Origin: Cyathus striatus
Taxonomy: Eukaryota > Basidiomycota > Agaricomycetes > Agaricales > Nidulariaceae
Direction: 5' to 3'
NCBI GenBank assembly: GCA_025738555.1
Contig: JAOVFP010000003.1
Coordinates: 248,001-312,000, forward strand
DNA length: 64,000 nucleotides
Below are positions 45,453-58,429 of the stretch, piece after piece. Within the stretch, counting starts at the first letter, position 1. Each line of letters opens with the position of its first letter. A model generated the notes under the pieces. That model did no database searches, was not told the DNA's origin, and was given only the letters and a program-made list of their open reading frames with translations. A program made the translations under genes and the position numbers.

Positions 45453-46512
45453 AATTACTGTAGCTGACCATGAAAGTGGCCATTTCAACTTGTGCAACTG
45501 TGCACCTTTTCAGGTTGCTCTATGCCTGAAATTGTTTTACAGACCTGTGTGCATATTATTCATTTGTATATTCTGAGAGTTTCAGATTTTTAAGTGAAGT
45601 ATCTAGCTCAGAATGAATTTATTTGTTACAAGGACTCCAAATTACGGTTTACAGGGAAACCTGCCATGCCTAGGAACTTGAATGTCCCTTGATCACACTA
45701 TAAGCTACAATAAGCTAAGACTTCTTGGGCTGCTGACAAAGCAAACTCAGCTGCATGTGCTTCACCTGGATTGATCTGCTGAGATCCTGTCCTACTAATA
45801 AGACAATATTTCAATGATAGGGAACTTTCTGCACATAAAATTGCGAGAATATGTTGTTCAGAACCTATTAAGTACTTTCCTGACTTCTTAGAAGCCCAAT
45901 ATTTGCTCAATATTGCAAACAACTGACTGCATCTGACACCACTAAATTTGGCATATAAATAAAGATGCACCTTTTATGCACTAAATAAAACCATATAAAA
46001 TAAGCAAAGTACATATTCCAAAAGATAAAATCATTTATTGTAACCTCCCAAAAAATCTAAGTAAAAGGATTTCTCTATGGCCTTTGAGCTTCATGCAAAT
46101 ACAGGCCTGTGCAGGTGGGTAGATGCCATATATGTGTCAGTTGCATTCCAAATCTACAAATACTGGGACCACATCAGCGATTTCTACCACCCAGGATATC
46201 AGTACAATCAATTTATATACCTAACTGTATTTTTATTTCAGCCTCTCATGGTGTTAGAGTGGAGGAGTGGCAGGATGATTCTTGAGACAGCGTGTGAACC
46301 ATTAGCAAATTGAGGCTGCATTGACATTTTTACCACTTCTTACTACCACATCTTTACACACTGAGCCTAGTTAGAGTTAAAACTTCGTATATATGTAGCT
46401 ACAGTATATTTCTATACATGTCACAAAAAAACTGAGATCAATTTGGTGCTCTGGTCACTCAAATCACTCAATGGCCACTTACTATAGGTGGCCACTTTCA
46501 GGGTCAGCTACA
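45453..46512. mobile_element. possible small inverted-repeat element
   Basis: About 28 bp at the left, TACTGTAGCTGACCATGAAA and onward to GTGGCCA, is the inverse of TGGCCACTTTCAGGGTCAGC.. at 46486-46512. No target duplication is visible. A 90-codon minus frame inside (45698-45970) has no recognised family. Confidence 0.4.
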
Positions 46513-48597
46513 GTACTTAGTACTGAGGTACAGTATTCCACCATCACATGTGACACCACTGCATCACATGACAAACTTTCTCATTTTGCTTCTCCTGATC
46601 CCTAATCTACACCTATTACACAAATTCTTTATGAATAGTAAGGAATAGCATACTGTAAAAATGCTCCATAAATTAGCTATTCAAAATATTCACATTCTGA
46701 TGGACTATATGCAAAACAAAATGTGCAATAAGTACAGCATTAACGCAATATTATTCAAGAGGTTGCAGAAATAAACTGTTCACTACTCAAGTGGGGTTCA
46801 CAGGTAGGAAATAAACTCGAGGGAAGCTGATGGATGTTACATGAGCATTTCTTAGTAATAAATTATACATATTACACTTGCCAGCCCGCCCTTGCACACT
46901 TCTCATTTTGACAGGGCCAAAAATAGCCAAACTCCAGTTCATTAATGTGATGTGCCCTGTAAATTGTGCTTCTTTAAAGCTTCATGCTGTAGCCACTTTA
47001 AATTATCTTTAAAACATAGAATAATTCCACATAAAAATACTGTATATCCTCCTTTCCTCTTTGTTTCACACTACATATCACTCCCAGATCAATCTCTTAT
47101 ATGTAAGAGATGCTTGCTTCAAAAATTGACAGCAATACTGATTGGATTGCTCTCTAAATTCATTACCCAAACATTGTGGTGTCATTCAGCTAGACACAGT
47201 AAGTACATACTATGCTTATTATTATGAATATTTTCTTAGTGAAGGATGAAATGGTTAACTGAATGTATTGTATGATATTTGTGCATCTGTTGCATGCTGC
47301 ATGTATCTGGCAACTAAAATACAATAGCTTCTCTATGCTCATAAGCATGAGTGTATAAGAGTCTTGGATTTTCGTCAGACCAAAACTAAAAGATAGCTTG
47401 TGCATTGTCTAGTACCTTGAATACATAGAAAGTAATATATACTTCAATACTTTCACTTTTTTTGTGCAGTGGGACCTACAGAATACATTATAGTTCTATG
47501 TTTTACTACTGCAGAAACCTCCTTATGATACGGATCTCCCGGCATGTAAATTCCAACCACAAAGGTATGTGCCATGTGATTTAAATGGACGCTTCTGTAG
47601 CTTTTAGCACCTTACCAGCTTACCATTCCAAATTCACATGCTCCAGTGCCCAGGCCCCACATACGCCAGTGCAACCTTCATGTGTCACATTTTGTTTGTT
47701 CCCATCAAAACACATACATCTCAACATTTATATATTACACATATGAACAACATAAGAATCATAGTATTTTAATATATTATACAAATCCTGCACTGAGGTC
47801 CGATGTGACACTAAGAATTTTGGAAATATTGGAAAACATATCTGGCTAAGGAAACATATTAGCATAAGGAAGCGACATAGCTTTTGTTAATTGATGTTGT
47901 AAGCACTATTTTCACTGAATAGATCTTGCAAAATAAATCAAAAGGGTAATGAATTAATAAAATATGAATCAAATTGATGAATTTATGCACATTGTGCACT
48001 GTGAGAAGTTGCAAACAAAGTGAACAAGGCATCCAAATATGGATTATGTCGGGATGCTGCACATCAATTACTAAATTATGGGGTGTCTCAGTGTGCATGG
48101 AGTTCTGCCTATAATTGCAGCAAATGATACATTGGTGCCTACAGTAATTACTGTTGGATATACATCACACTATTACAGTAATTACAGCAAACTAGAATTG
48201 GCCTGGGTGCAAGTGCCTGGGTTGCAATTCTAGGGGTGCTTTCAGTGCCCTCTTGTGCAAATACCATCACATTGTGAAGGGGATGGTTGGACCACAGGTG
48301 GAATTGGGGTGTTGTATCAAGTTTTCTTTCTCTACCCTCAAGCTCTTGCCTCTTCCTTCTTTTCCTCTTCAGTTCCTCAAGCCATGGCACAATACATTGA
48401 ATACAACTACAAAACCCTCGCCTTTGACTTTCGAAAATGGAATGCAAGCTTGAGTTGGAAGGATGGGTCATAGGCTGAGGAATAGGGTTATGTTTATTGT
48501 CTTATCATTCTCTTATGCTCACATTTTTCTTTTTCTTTTTAGTTCATATTTTACTTATCATATGATACTTGTGGGCACAGAACACTCATACCTTCCA
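46513..48597. other. intergenic, no gene recognised
   Basis: Only short frames. A palindromic ACAGTAATTACTGT lies near 48140 and recurs as TTACAGTAATTACAG near 48174. Confidence 0.4.
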
Positions 48598-49300
48598 CTA
48601 CTCTTCACTTTCAGAAACTTGAAGAATCAAAGATAATTGGTGAATGTTCTGCTCTCTATGGTTATCATCATATGTATCTTCATCTGTGATATTTCTGTGC
48701 CCGAGAAGCTGTAAATGGTGGTGGAGATCATCACAGATTTTGTGCCGGAATTCAAGCCACAGTGCACCAGGTTGACTTGGGTTACAGAAAATAAGCATTG
48801 TTGCAAAAAGCCATTGAAGGTGAGTACCTGTCTCCATTTCTCCAGCTTCATGCAAACATTCCCACCATTCACCATCATCTTCCAATAGCCCACATGCTAG
48901 ACATGCTTCCTGGAATGTAAGGTATTGAATACCATTGTATGTGAGAAGATCATCTAATGATCTTGGGCCTTTAACAACAGAAAGCAGTGTGTGCAGATAA
49001 AATTTCTCACCAGCAGTAGGTGAGACAAAATACATCCTTCCAATGGACATCCAATTCCACTTTCTAAGTCTCCATTCCTTCTCCTTTTGTTTCCACACAA
49101 AGTGTTGTGGAAATTCCTGGTAGGTATATTTGCATGCTTCTTCTCCTAATGCACTATGATCACTGTTCATTTTTAAAAAAGCTGTAAGCATGGTATCAGT
49201 GGAAGCACCACAATGTAGAAGTGATTGTATATCTTCATTGGGGTTAAAGAGAATTATCTGCTAGGCAAACAACAGGTGGTGAGTGTCCATGTGTTCCAAA
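48598..49300 (-). pseudogene. Helitron Rep/helicase fragment
   Basis: 197 codons (48598-49191) align with residues about 743-920 of the Helitron protein at 14302-18645: FVWKQKEKEW, IGRMYFVSPTAGEKFYLHTL, ACLACGLLEDDGEWWECL and ICDDLHHHLQ. The homology can be followed upstream, through stops, to about 49300. It lies between the Rep and helicase domains. No terminus is evident nearby, and divergence shows a different, older Helitron. Confidence 0.85.
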
Positions 49301-49427
49301 CTGAAAGAGGAGGGGTGTCAGCCAATTTGATTATATAACAGCAGTGTTATATGATTGCCCCAATCACACAAGCCCAGCCACTGTATGATTGGGATCATAA
49401 ACAATCATTGAGGTTCTAATTGAATAT

Positions 49428-50534
49428 TGATACACTAGTAAAATAAAATGACGTACTTTAATTTCGAATTTCTCGTTCCGAATTTATGGAACTTCCACCT
49501 GAGCGCGTGAGTAGGACACAGCGGGGAGGGGTTGAGTTCCCGCACCGCCTCCCATAATTTACTAAGGGATTTAAAACAAATAAACCTATAAAAAACATAA
49601 AAACTCCGCCTCAGTATGGTTTAAAACAATTTAAACAAATACATACCACTTTCTTTCAATATACCAATGTTATTTTGCAGTTGCTAGCCCAACAGAGAAC
49701 CCACTATTCATTATGACAAAGCCTTAGAGTTGCAGACCAACCAAAAGAGCACACAAGTTGAAAGCAGAACCTAGACCCTAGAACCAGCCCCTAGCTCAAG
49801 AACTCGAGCAAAGCTATGCAGACAATGCATTAGCTAAGCATGGAATGACACCAATAGACCATGCGCAACCCATGCGCAGATCACGAAGAAGAGAAAGATA
49901 GCGGGGCGAGTACACGATGCAGCGATGGCGTTTTGTTGCGATACTGACACGCCACGCGCATTTGATGATATAAGCAAACACCCGAAATGGTAATAGATCG
50001 ATGCGCCACCCATACGGGTGCCCGTCGCGACATAGACACGCATGCGCGCGTGCATGCAATTGGCTGCAGTAACGACTGGGCTAGAACAACGGAGAAACCT
50101 AGGAATAAATTAGTAATTAGTATAGACCAAAGTAGTAACTAAATATGTCCGTAAATGTATATAGATGAGCGAGAAGGGAATGAAATGGCAGGAACTGCCA
50201 GGCATTCTTCCCTCCCACGGATAGGGTGGTTCAGACGAGATACAGAATAGAATCAGAATTGTTACGAGACGAATTGATACCGAGAAATACGTACCATGAT
50301 ATTGAATTACCTCTGAAATTGAATATCTTTACTCTGAATACTTTGACCCGTGAACGAGAATAGCCCGAGTTTAACTTGTACTATTTTTAACTTGATCTAA
50401 ATTTGGACTTGAACACAATTGCGCCCCTCGAACTTACTGACTTCGCACCTCAGGATTTAAAAGTTGATTATTATATTTGGGATTTACATTCTAAGTATTT
50501 AATAAACTAACTACTCTCGTCGTGTGACTCAACA
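49428..50534. mobile_element. possible solo LTR or other insertion in repeat array
   Basis: The tandem repeat of 50560-51240 has an isolated unit at about 49390-49427 (ATCATAAACAATCATTGAGG), so this segment appears inserted. Putative ends TGATACAC and CTCAACA are flanked by ATAT on both sides (49424-49427 and 50535-50538). The sequence is less AT-rich than its surroundings. The boundaries are ambiguous by one base and no internal genes remain. Confidence 0.35.
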
Positions 50535-50539
50535 ATATT

Positions 50540-51900
50540 ACTATTGTATAAATGTATTAAGTGATCATAAACAATCATCAATTTATTCTAATTGAATATT
50601 ACAATTATATGAATGTATTAGATGATCATATACAATCATTGATTTCATCTTATTGAGTATTACTATTGTATGAATGGTTAGGCAATCATAAACAATCATC
50701 AATTTTTTCTAATTGAATATTAGTATGAATGATTATGCAATCATAAACAATCATTGATTTTTCTAAATGAATATTGTTGCATGGATGGTGAGGTGATTAT
50801 AAACAATCATTGATGTTTTCTAATCCAATATTAATATTAAATGGTGGTTAAGCAATCATAGACAATCATTGATTTTTCTAATTGAATATTAGTATGAATG
50901 GTTAGGCAATCATAAACAATCATTGATTTTTCTAGTTGAATATTATTATTGTATGGATGGTGAGGTGATCATAAACAATCATTGATGTTTTCTAATTCAA
51001 TATTAATATTGAATGGTGGTTAGGCAATCATAGACAATCATTGATTTTTCTAATTGAATATTAGTATGAATGGTTACGCAATCATAAACAATCATTGATA
51101 GTTTATAATTGAATATTATTATTGTATGGGTGGTGAGGTAATCATAAACAATCATTGATTTTACTAATTGAATATTAGTATAGATGGTTAGACAATCATA
51201 AGCAATCAATGATAACTACTAACTGGATATTACTACTGTATGGATTTGTCACATTTTCTCACATGTCACGATTGTCACACATATTCGCATGCATCACATA
51301 TTTCCCATGCCTCATATATTTCCCACACCTCATACATTTTCTATGCATCACATATTTCCTGTCCCACACCTCACATATTTCCTGCACCTCACACATTTCC
51401 CATGCATCACACATTTCCTATGCATCACACATATTTCCCACACCTCACATGCATCACGCTTTTCACATTCTTTCATGTGTCACAGGTATCACATATATTC
51501 CTGCACCTCATGTTAGCTACCCACATCACACTTTCACATATATTCCCACATGTCATGTTCGTCCTGCACATTACAATAGTCACATACATTCCCATGTGTC
51601 ATGTGTTTTATATGTGTCACCATTGTCACATTCGTCTCACGTGTGACAATTGTCACATACATTCCCGCACTTCATGTTAGTCATGCTTTTCATATTTGTC
51701 ATGCACATCACACTTTTAGTGCTCATCACCCTTTTCACATCGCTACATTTGTCATGCTTTGCAGTATCACATTTGTCCCATGCATTACAATTGTCACATA
51801 CATTCCCATGCTTCATATTTGTCACATTTGTCACATTATTACATTTGTTATGCTTTACACCTTAATAACCATGCTTTATAAGCATGTCACTTGTCATGCT
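50540..51900. repeat. left arm of tandem-repeat fold-back structure
   Basis: Part A (50560-51240): about ten units of 60-75 bp with GCAATCATAAACAATCATTG and TCTAATTGAATATTA. Part B (51240-51900): short units of the type CATGCATCACACATTTCC. Both parts recur in inverse order and orientation at 53400-54455. Confidence 0.9.
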
Positions 51901-53399
51901 CTTAGTGTAGGTGGCAAATTTAAAACTATATTAATAGAAGAATAGTTAGCAATAGCATGTGGATGAACCACTTCCTGATGTTTTCTGAGTAGTTACCTGA
52001 TTCATTCTGCTGGTAGTCATATGGTTATCTTAAAGATTAAGCCATGCATGTACAAGGATAAACAACATATATCAGAGATATCAATACATATGGCAGTATG
52101 GAAGTGAACCTGATTGTCATGGAAGAAGTTTCTGAGTTGAAGGAAATTCTAAGACAAAGAATTGTGAGTTAATAGCACATCCATCTATCCATAGGTACCA
52201 GTGATGTAAAGTAACCTGTATTTAATGAATGTAATGTACTGTACTTAAATAGGTACAGAATAATGGTAGCAAGCTGAGTATTGAAAAGAGAAATAAGACC
52301 AATTCTATGGTACAGGCAATTTGCCTGCTCTACATTGTGACACAATATCAATATGAGTCAAGATAGTTTTCATTACCTCACTGTATCAATAAAGCAAATT
52401 GTCATGTTGTTATATAGAGTAAGCAGACATATGACTCACTAATGTTTATTGAAGATTTCAGTATAACCACTAGTGATACAAGAATCATGGTCATCTAATG
52501 ACTGAGATGTGTAAGTTTGATGTGATGTAGAATTACATATCTCACTGTTCTTTCACATTTTTTGTCCATGTGTGGATCTATCCCCAAATGTTTCAATATG
52601 AAAATATTCAATGCCATCATATCACATCTCTAGTCTTGATTGTAAAATGTCAATGGACTTACATACACACTCTACATTCTTCATTCTAGTTGTTTCTTAC
52701 TGTTAGACTTCCATAATTTAATAATTGCCATACCCCATGCTGTGACCACCAATATAACAAGAACATATTTGTCTCCCCTGCTCTAACAATTTACTCTGCA
52801 GTTTTGGATAATTCTGTTCTGTTACAATTTGAACAATGGTATAGATATACAGGTAACCAAACACATGTGACCAGCTCAAGTGTAAGCAAATGTAAGAAGC
52901 AAAATTAAGTTCACATACTTACAGTTGTTATATCTTATGTCAGATAAATAAATGTAAGAGTTGGGTTAAGGTTTACAGTAGTACATAAGTAGACTCACTT
53001 ACATCACCACTCTTTAGTCTTTCTTACCATCATCCCTATGCCTGTGTAGCTAGTTTCTCCTATAGAACTGGTCTTATGCACTTGGGACTGAGGAAGGCTC
53101 ACCCTGTAGAGGATTACACCTCTACAATAAAGTTGAAATATTCAACATGTCATAATAAGTTCAAGAGATCTTGTGTTTCCATGAAATATGTGACAAATGA
53201 GATACATATTGAGAACATGACAAACTCAACATGTGACTTGCATCAAAAACATAATACAAATGAAAACCATGATAGGGTAGTAGAGCATAACAAGCGATAT
53301 GCTGAGTATCCCCCACTTCACAAAGTTTCAAATTTAGATATGTTGTCAATGTCAAAGGCCAAATTAGGTTATTGAGCTGTAAAAATTGTGGCAAATGTA
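51901..53399. other. spacer between fold-back arms
   Basis: About 1.5 kb of AT-rich sequence without recognised coding content. It could be the loop or cargo of a fold-back element. Confidence 0.4.
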
Positions 53400-54455
53400 A
53401 CATGTAAAAAGAGCATGATGAATGACACACATAGGATATGTAATGTGAATTGAAAGAGTAATATCCATGAAAGGCATGATTGCAAAGCATGACAAATGTA
53501 GTGATGTCACAAGCATGACACACATAAAAAGCATGACACATGTGAAAAGTGTGACTAATATGAAGTGCAGGAATGTATGTGACAATTATCATGTGTGAGA
53601 CAAACATTTCATGGGGGAATATATGTGACAATGGTGACATGCATAAAACACATGATGTGCATGACTAACATGAAGTGCGGGAATGTATGTGACAATTGTC
53701 ATGCGTGAGACGAATGTGACAATGGTGACACATATAAAACATGTGACACATGGGAATGTATGTGACTATTGTAATGCGCAGGAGTGGGTAGCTAACATGA
53801 AGTGCAGGAATATATGTGATATCTGTGACACATGAAAGAATGTGAAAAGTGTGACACATGTGACATGTGGGAAATATGTGATGCATAGGAAATGTGTGAT
53901 GCATAGGAAATGTGTGATGCATGGGAAATGTGTGAGGTGCAGGAAATATGTGATGCGTGGGAATATGTGTGACAATCGTGACATGTGAGGAAATGTGACA
54001 AATCCATACAGTAGTAATATCCAATTAGTAGTTATCATTGATTGCTTATGATTACCTAACCATCTGTACTAATATTCAAATAGTAAAATCAATGATTGTT
54101 TATGATTACCTCACCACCCATACAATAATAATATTCAATTATAAACTATCAATGATTGCTTATGATTGCTTAACCACCCATATTAATATTCAATTAGTAG
54201 TAATAAATGATTGTTTATGATTGCCTAACCACTATTCAATATTAATATTGAATTAGAAAACATCAATGATTGTTTATGATTGCCTAACCATTCATACTAA
54301 TATTCAATTAGAAAAATCAATGATTGTCTATGATTGCCTAACCACTATTCAATATTAATATTGAATTAGAAAACATCAATGATTGTTTATGATCACCTCA
54401 CCATCCATACAATAATAATATTCAATTAGAAAAATCAATGATTGTCTATGATTGC
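53400..54455. repeat. right arm of tandem-repeat fold-back structure
   Basis: Inverse of the left arm: GTGTGATGCATAGGAAATGT-type units to about 54010, then CAATGATTGTTTATGATTGC units to 54455. The inner parts of the two arms translate almost identically on opposite strands, showing close similarity. The outer edge is cut by KDZ element 2. Confidence 0.9.
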
Positions 54456-54840
54456 CAGTACTTTCCGCACACCCACCTATACATGTGTACTCCATGTGTA
54501 GTACACATTTCCATGTGAATTCCACATGGAATCCACATATTTGGAAAAAGGTATACATTTTCCATGTGTAATTCACATGGAACCATGTGGAGTACACATG
54601 GATTCCACCTTTCTTATAACTTGATGAAAATGACAGTTGAAAGGTGTACTTAAGGTGTACTTCATGTGTACTTTTCCATTTGAATTCCATGTGGACTACA
54701 CATGGAATTCATTAAAATTTGTAATGATTCATGTGGAATCCACATGGAATCCACATGAATTCCACATGTATTTAAATACATTTTGCCACATAACTTCAAG
54801 GTTAAGTTCACATGAAGTTCTGATGTATTACATGTGAAAT
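54456..54840. repeat. KDZ element 2 left terminal inverted region (CATGTG array)
   Basis: CCATGTGGAATTCCACATGG-type words alternate through the region and pair with the right end. The same CATGTG core is used as in element 1 but with different flanking bases. Confidence 0.75.
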
Positions 54841-55146
54841 TTACCCTGAAAAATATATAAACATTAATTCATGAACAGATTGGTTTAAAAACTAAACTAA
54901 ATACACCAATACAATCTTATTTATAAACTGAATCACATACTATATACATGTTATATAGCTAAATTTATCTGAAAGAAGTCTTGACTAGTTTTGAGACTTG
55001 AGTATATACATCAATTACAGCTTTATAATGACTTTACATGCAAGTAGAAATGAAGCTATTAAGAGACTGGTTTGGAAAGTGGGTTGCATACAAAAGGCAT
55101 TTAGTATTTACTCATCATTTTCTACAATATCATCACTAATCTTTAC

Positions 55147-58105
55147 TCACTTTTTGCTATGCTTCTGAAGAACACATTGAGTACGATAAAAAAGTACTGT
55201 ATGTAAAAACCAGTTGAAGTTTGATGGAGTCATTCTCTTTAGAATAGACTCAAATATAGCAAGCCATGCATTTAACTGCTCACATGCCTATATAAATTAA
55301 TTAAATATTGATTGTTATGCAAAAAAAATAAGTTACTTGCCTGTGTATTAAAAGCACATTTGTAATATAGTGTACCATTATTATCATAGTCAATAACAAC
55401 CAAGTTTGGTGCTGATCCATCACATGGTGCTGGGTTACAGTATTCTTGACACAACCTATCAGAGGCTTTATGGTTATTATAATGATAGCTATCAACAACA
55501 AATCGACTGGTTTCTAGTAATTCACGATATTCTTCTTGATTTGCCACAGTGCACAATACAACACAAGCTTTATCAATACAAAAATATGCTGGGCGAGACT
55601 CTGGTGTTGAATAAACATTATTTATAAACCCCAAAATCTCTGTAGGAGACTCAGATTTCATGAATTTGGACCAAGCAATTACTACTCCATGTGGTGCACA
55701 GAGAGTTTCAACACAGTAGGATTTTGAAGGTTTAAAGTATGTCTTATGTCTTTCTGTTGGCTCTTCATGAGGTTCATCATGGGCAGATATATTATTTGTA
55801 GTACTTGGCTGCCATGGCTGTCTATCTCTTGTTTGTAAAGCTCTTCGGAGACCTGCCAATCCTGAAGAACTTGAGTTTGACTTATGCTTGTTCCATAAAT
55901 TTTGATGTGTTTCACAGGCCTGTGTACCTTTAATTTTTTGGGATATGCACCCTTTGACACAGCATTTTGCACCATACATAATAGTATGAAGTCCACAAAA
56001 TACTCCACCTCAATGATTTTGTAGCTCAGCAATACAGCCTTCCCAAGCACAATGCTACAGATGCATGTTAGTGTAAATATATAAATTAAAGAAATTAACA
56101 CACTGTTGTTCCCATTATGACTCCATCAATAACAACCATTTTCACTGGAGAAAAATTTTCTTCATTTGTATCTAAAGACTGCTCAGGAGTAGTGAAAGCT
56201 GGATCTGAATGAATTCCAGAAGGAATTACATCTGCAGTTGTTTTATATTTGTGGGTACATTCTGAGCAACTATGCTCAGTAGCAGGATATATATTACCAT
56301 TGGACCCAAGCTTATCATATGCACTCCTTGTAATGTCTTTAACTGCAAGGCCATCATCAATAACAAAATTTGATTTTGAGGATTCAGCTACTGTTCTCAA
56401 AGACTCCTCTATAAATGTACACCAAATCTGTCTGTGACTAACTTCTTTTGTATCTCCATAAGAATTACTCCAAAACTCAGCAAATGCAGATGTAGAAGCA
56501 TGAAAGCTATAGATTGCATTTAATACAGATCTTGAGAATATGCGATCAACCCATAGAGTTTTACCAATTTTTATGTACTTTGCATTATTAAGATAGACTT
56601 TCTGAGCAGGATTTGAAGATATTTTGTGTCTCTCATGATCAGCATAATATATTGTTTTACAGTTTGAGCAGATTCCAGAAAGTATATAGGCATGACTATT
56701 AATCTCAGTTCTACTGATCAATGTTACACATGGTATATCTTCATATTTTGATGAAAGTTTAATATTTTTGTTATTGCATTTACTTCCAGCACAACTGACA
56801 GAAGCTGGACATATCATTTTTATAGGCTGTATTTTATTGAGAGAAACAGGTTTAAGATATTTAACAAGTCTTCCATGATCATCATATGATGTTAGTTTCA
56901 GAATTTTACTAAATTTGTTTAGCTTCTTTTCAAGGTTCAAAGCAACTGCATTTTTATTATTAACATTCCAGAAACCAGGTGTTATTTCACTCTCTTTGAA
57001 AAGATGCTTTGATTTGTCACCAAGCTCATGTATAACTGCATAGCTTAAAGATTGTATCCAAGCTGAGATTAAACTTTTTCTTTCAAATTTATTTTCAGGA
57101 TGCTGTCATCTTTGGTGTAAATTCAGTAACTCTGTATTGCTTGTCATTGTGAATAACAGTATAAGAACAGTTGAAAGTGATATATTTGGGCCAAAGTTGC
57201 ATTCTATAAAGTTGGAAAAGGTTTTGAAATGGATTTTAGGAAAAGACTGTTCATTTGGACTTGCAGCTGCCATAGGTAGAAAAGATAGCAGGCATAATAT
57301 AGCAACACCTCTCAGATTGGAGAATCCAGACTTATAAAGTGAAGTCCACAGATAGATATATTTGTAGTCCAGTGTCAAGCACAGCAGCATAGAGAGAATT
57401 TTCAAACTTAAACAATTTTTCTGAATAAAAGATCGAGAAATCAAAGAAATCATAGGGAGAATTTTCCAAAATAGAGGAGACTGTTGAAGAAGAGGGCCAT
57501 ATAGCAGACATAGAAGACAAAAAAAAGAGAAACTAAAAGTACAGTTATAGAAAGACCAAAGTCAAAAAACAAAAAAATTGTTAAATCACTTACTTATTGG
57601 TGGTGCTCTTGTTACTACCACCTTTACCACTATCACCCCTGCTACCACTACCTTTACTGTTACCACTCTTGCTACTACCACCTCTGCTACTACTGCTCTT
57701 CTTATTTTTCTGAACTCCAGACTGGCGCTTAACCCATTGTTCCAAATCTGTGCAAGTAAAACCAGATGTCTTCTGAAGTCCCCAAAGCTCTCTTGTATCC
57801 ACATCAGTAAGATCCAGATTTTCAAGCCACTGAGTCATTTCAGGATACTCAGATACACGCCCCATAATGTGTGTCCAATTGTAGTAAGATGTGTGTCCAT
57901 GCTTTCCACCTGTGAAAAATGAAACTATTTGTGCTGGCTTCTTGGTAGCAGGCTCTTGTGTGGTATCAACAGTGGACTGAGTGTGCTTGTGAGATTTACA
58001 GTTGAAAAGGTCTGGGTCTCGAGGTTTCCCACTGCAAGAACGAGGTGGGGAAACCTGAATGCCAGTATTGTCAGTGTTGGCAGTATTGGCAGTGTTGCTC
58101 AACAT
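55147..58105 (-). pseudogene. KDZ-type transposase with CxC5/CxC6 clusters, copy 2 (nearly intact)
   Basis: N-terminal exon (57590-58105): YYNWTHIMGRVSEYPEMTQW, ELWGLQKTSGFTCTDLEQW, then a Ser/Gly/Lys-rich linker. Next exon: SLSTVLILLFTMTSNTELLNLHQR, one TGA near 57105, then CxC5-like cysteines (KMICPASVSCAGSKC, GICSNCKTIYYADHERH), IYSFHASTSAFAEFWSNSYG and HSCSECTHKY. After an intron at about 56057-56097 comes the CxC6-like cluster (one TGA in NH-stop-GGVFC; KCCVKGC; QACETH) and the catalytic core with CIDKACVVL (D), FVVDSYHY (D) and, after an intron near 55291-55340, ACEQLNAWL (E) and NFNWFLHTVLFYRT. Only two stops are seen, both TGA at places compatible with Arg. The family is the KDZ group of eukaryotic transposases, a DDE/RNase H fold. 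Confidence 0.85.
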
Positions 58106-58429
58106 TGTTTGTGGTGTAGATAGGTGGATAGGTGGTGGTTGCGATTAGAGCAGAGACCGTGAGATCATCGATGAGCAATGATCCAATATGGCGTGCTATA
58201 TGCGAGTGACATGCACCATGTTCACCAGCACTCTGTGTCATTTCAAACTCATTGGCAGCCCATCACACTTCAGTGATGTAGCGCAAATGCAGTGCATTTA
58301 TCAATATAAAGCAAGGTCTCTACATTTTATGTTCTTGCAAATCATAGTTATAAGACAAAAATTATATTGGCATACAAATATACATGTGTAACTAAACTAC
58401 TATTAAAAAATAGCCACTGCTTGACGCCC

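Noticed and set aside
51209..51945. Frames of 114-146 codons with His/Ser/Tyr repeats, and mirror frames at 53665-54038
   Set aside because: Translation of the CACATTTCC tandem array; the two arms give the same artefact.
30884..54455. Inversion between the two oppositely oriented KDZ elements as explanation for missing target duplications
   Set aside because: Swapping the inner flanks does not bring NACHT sequence or matching flank bases together.
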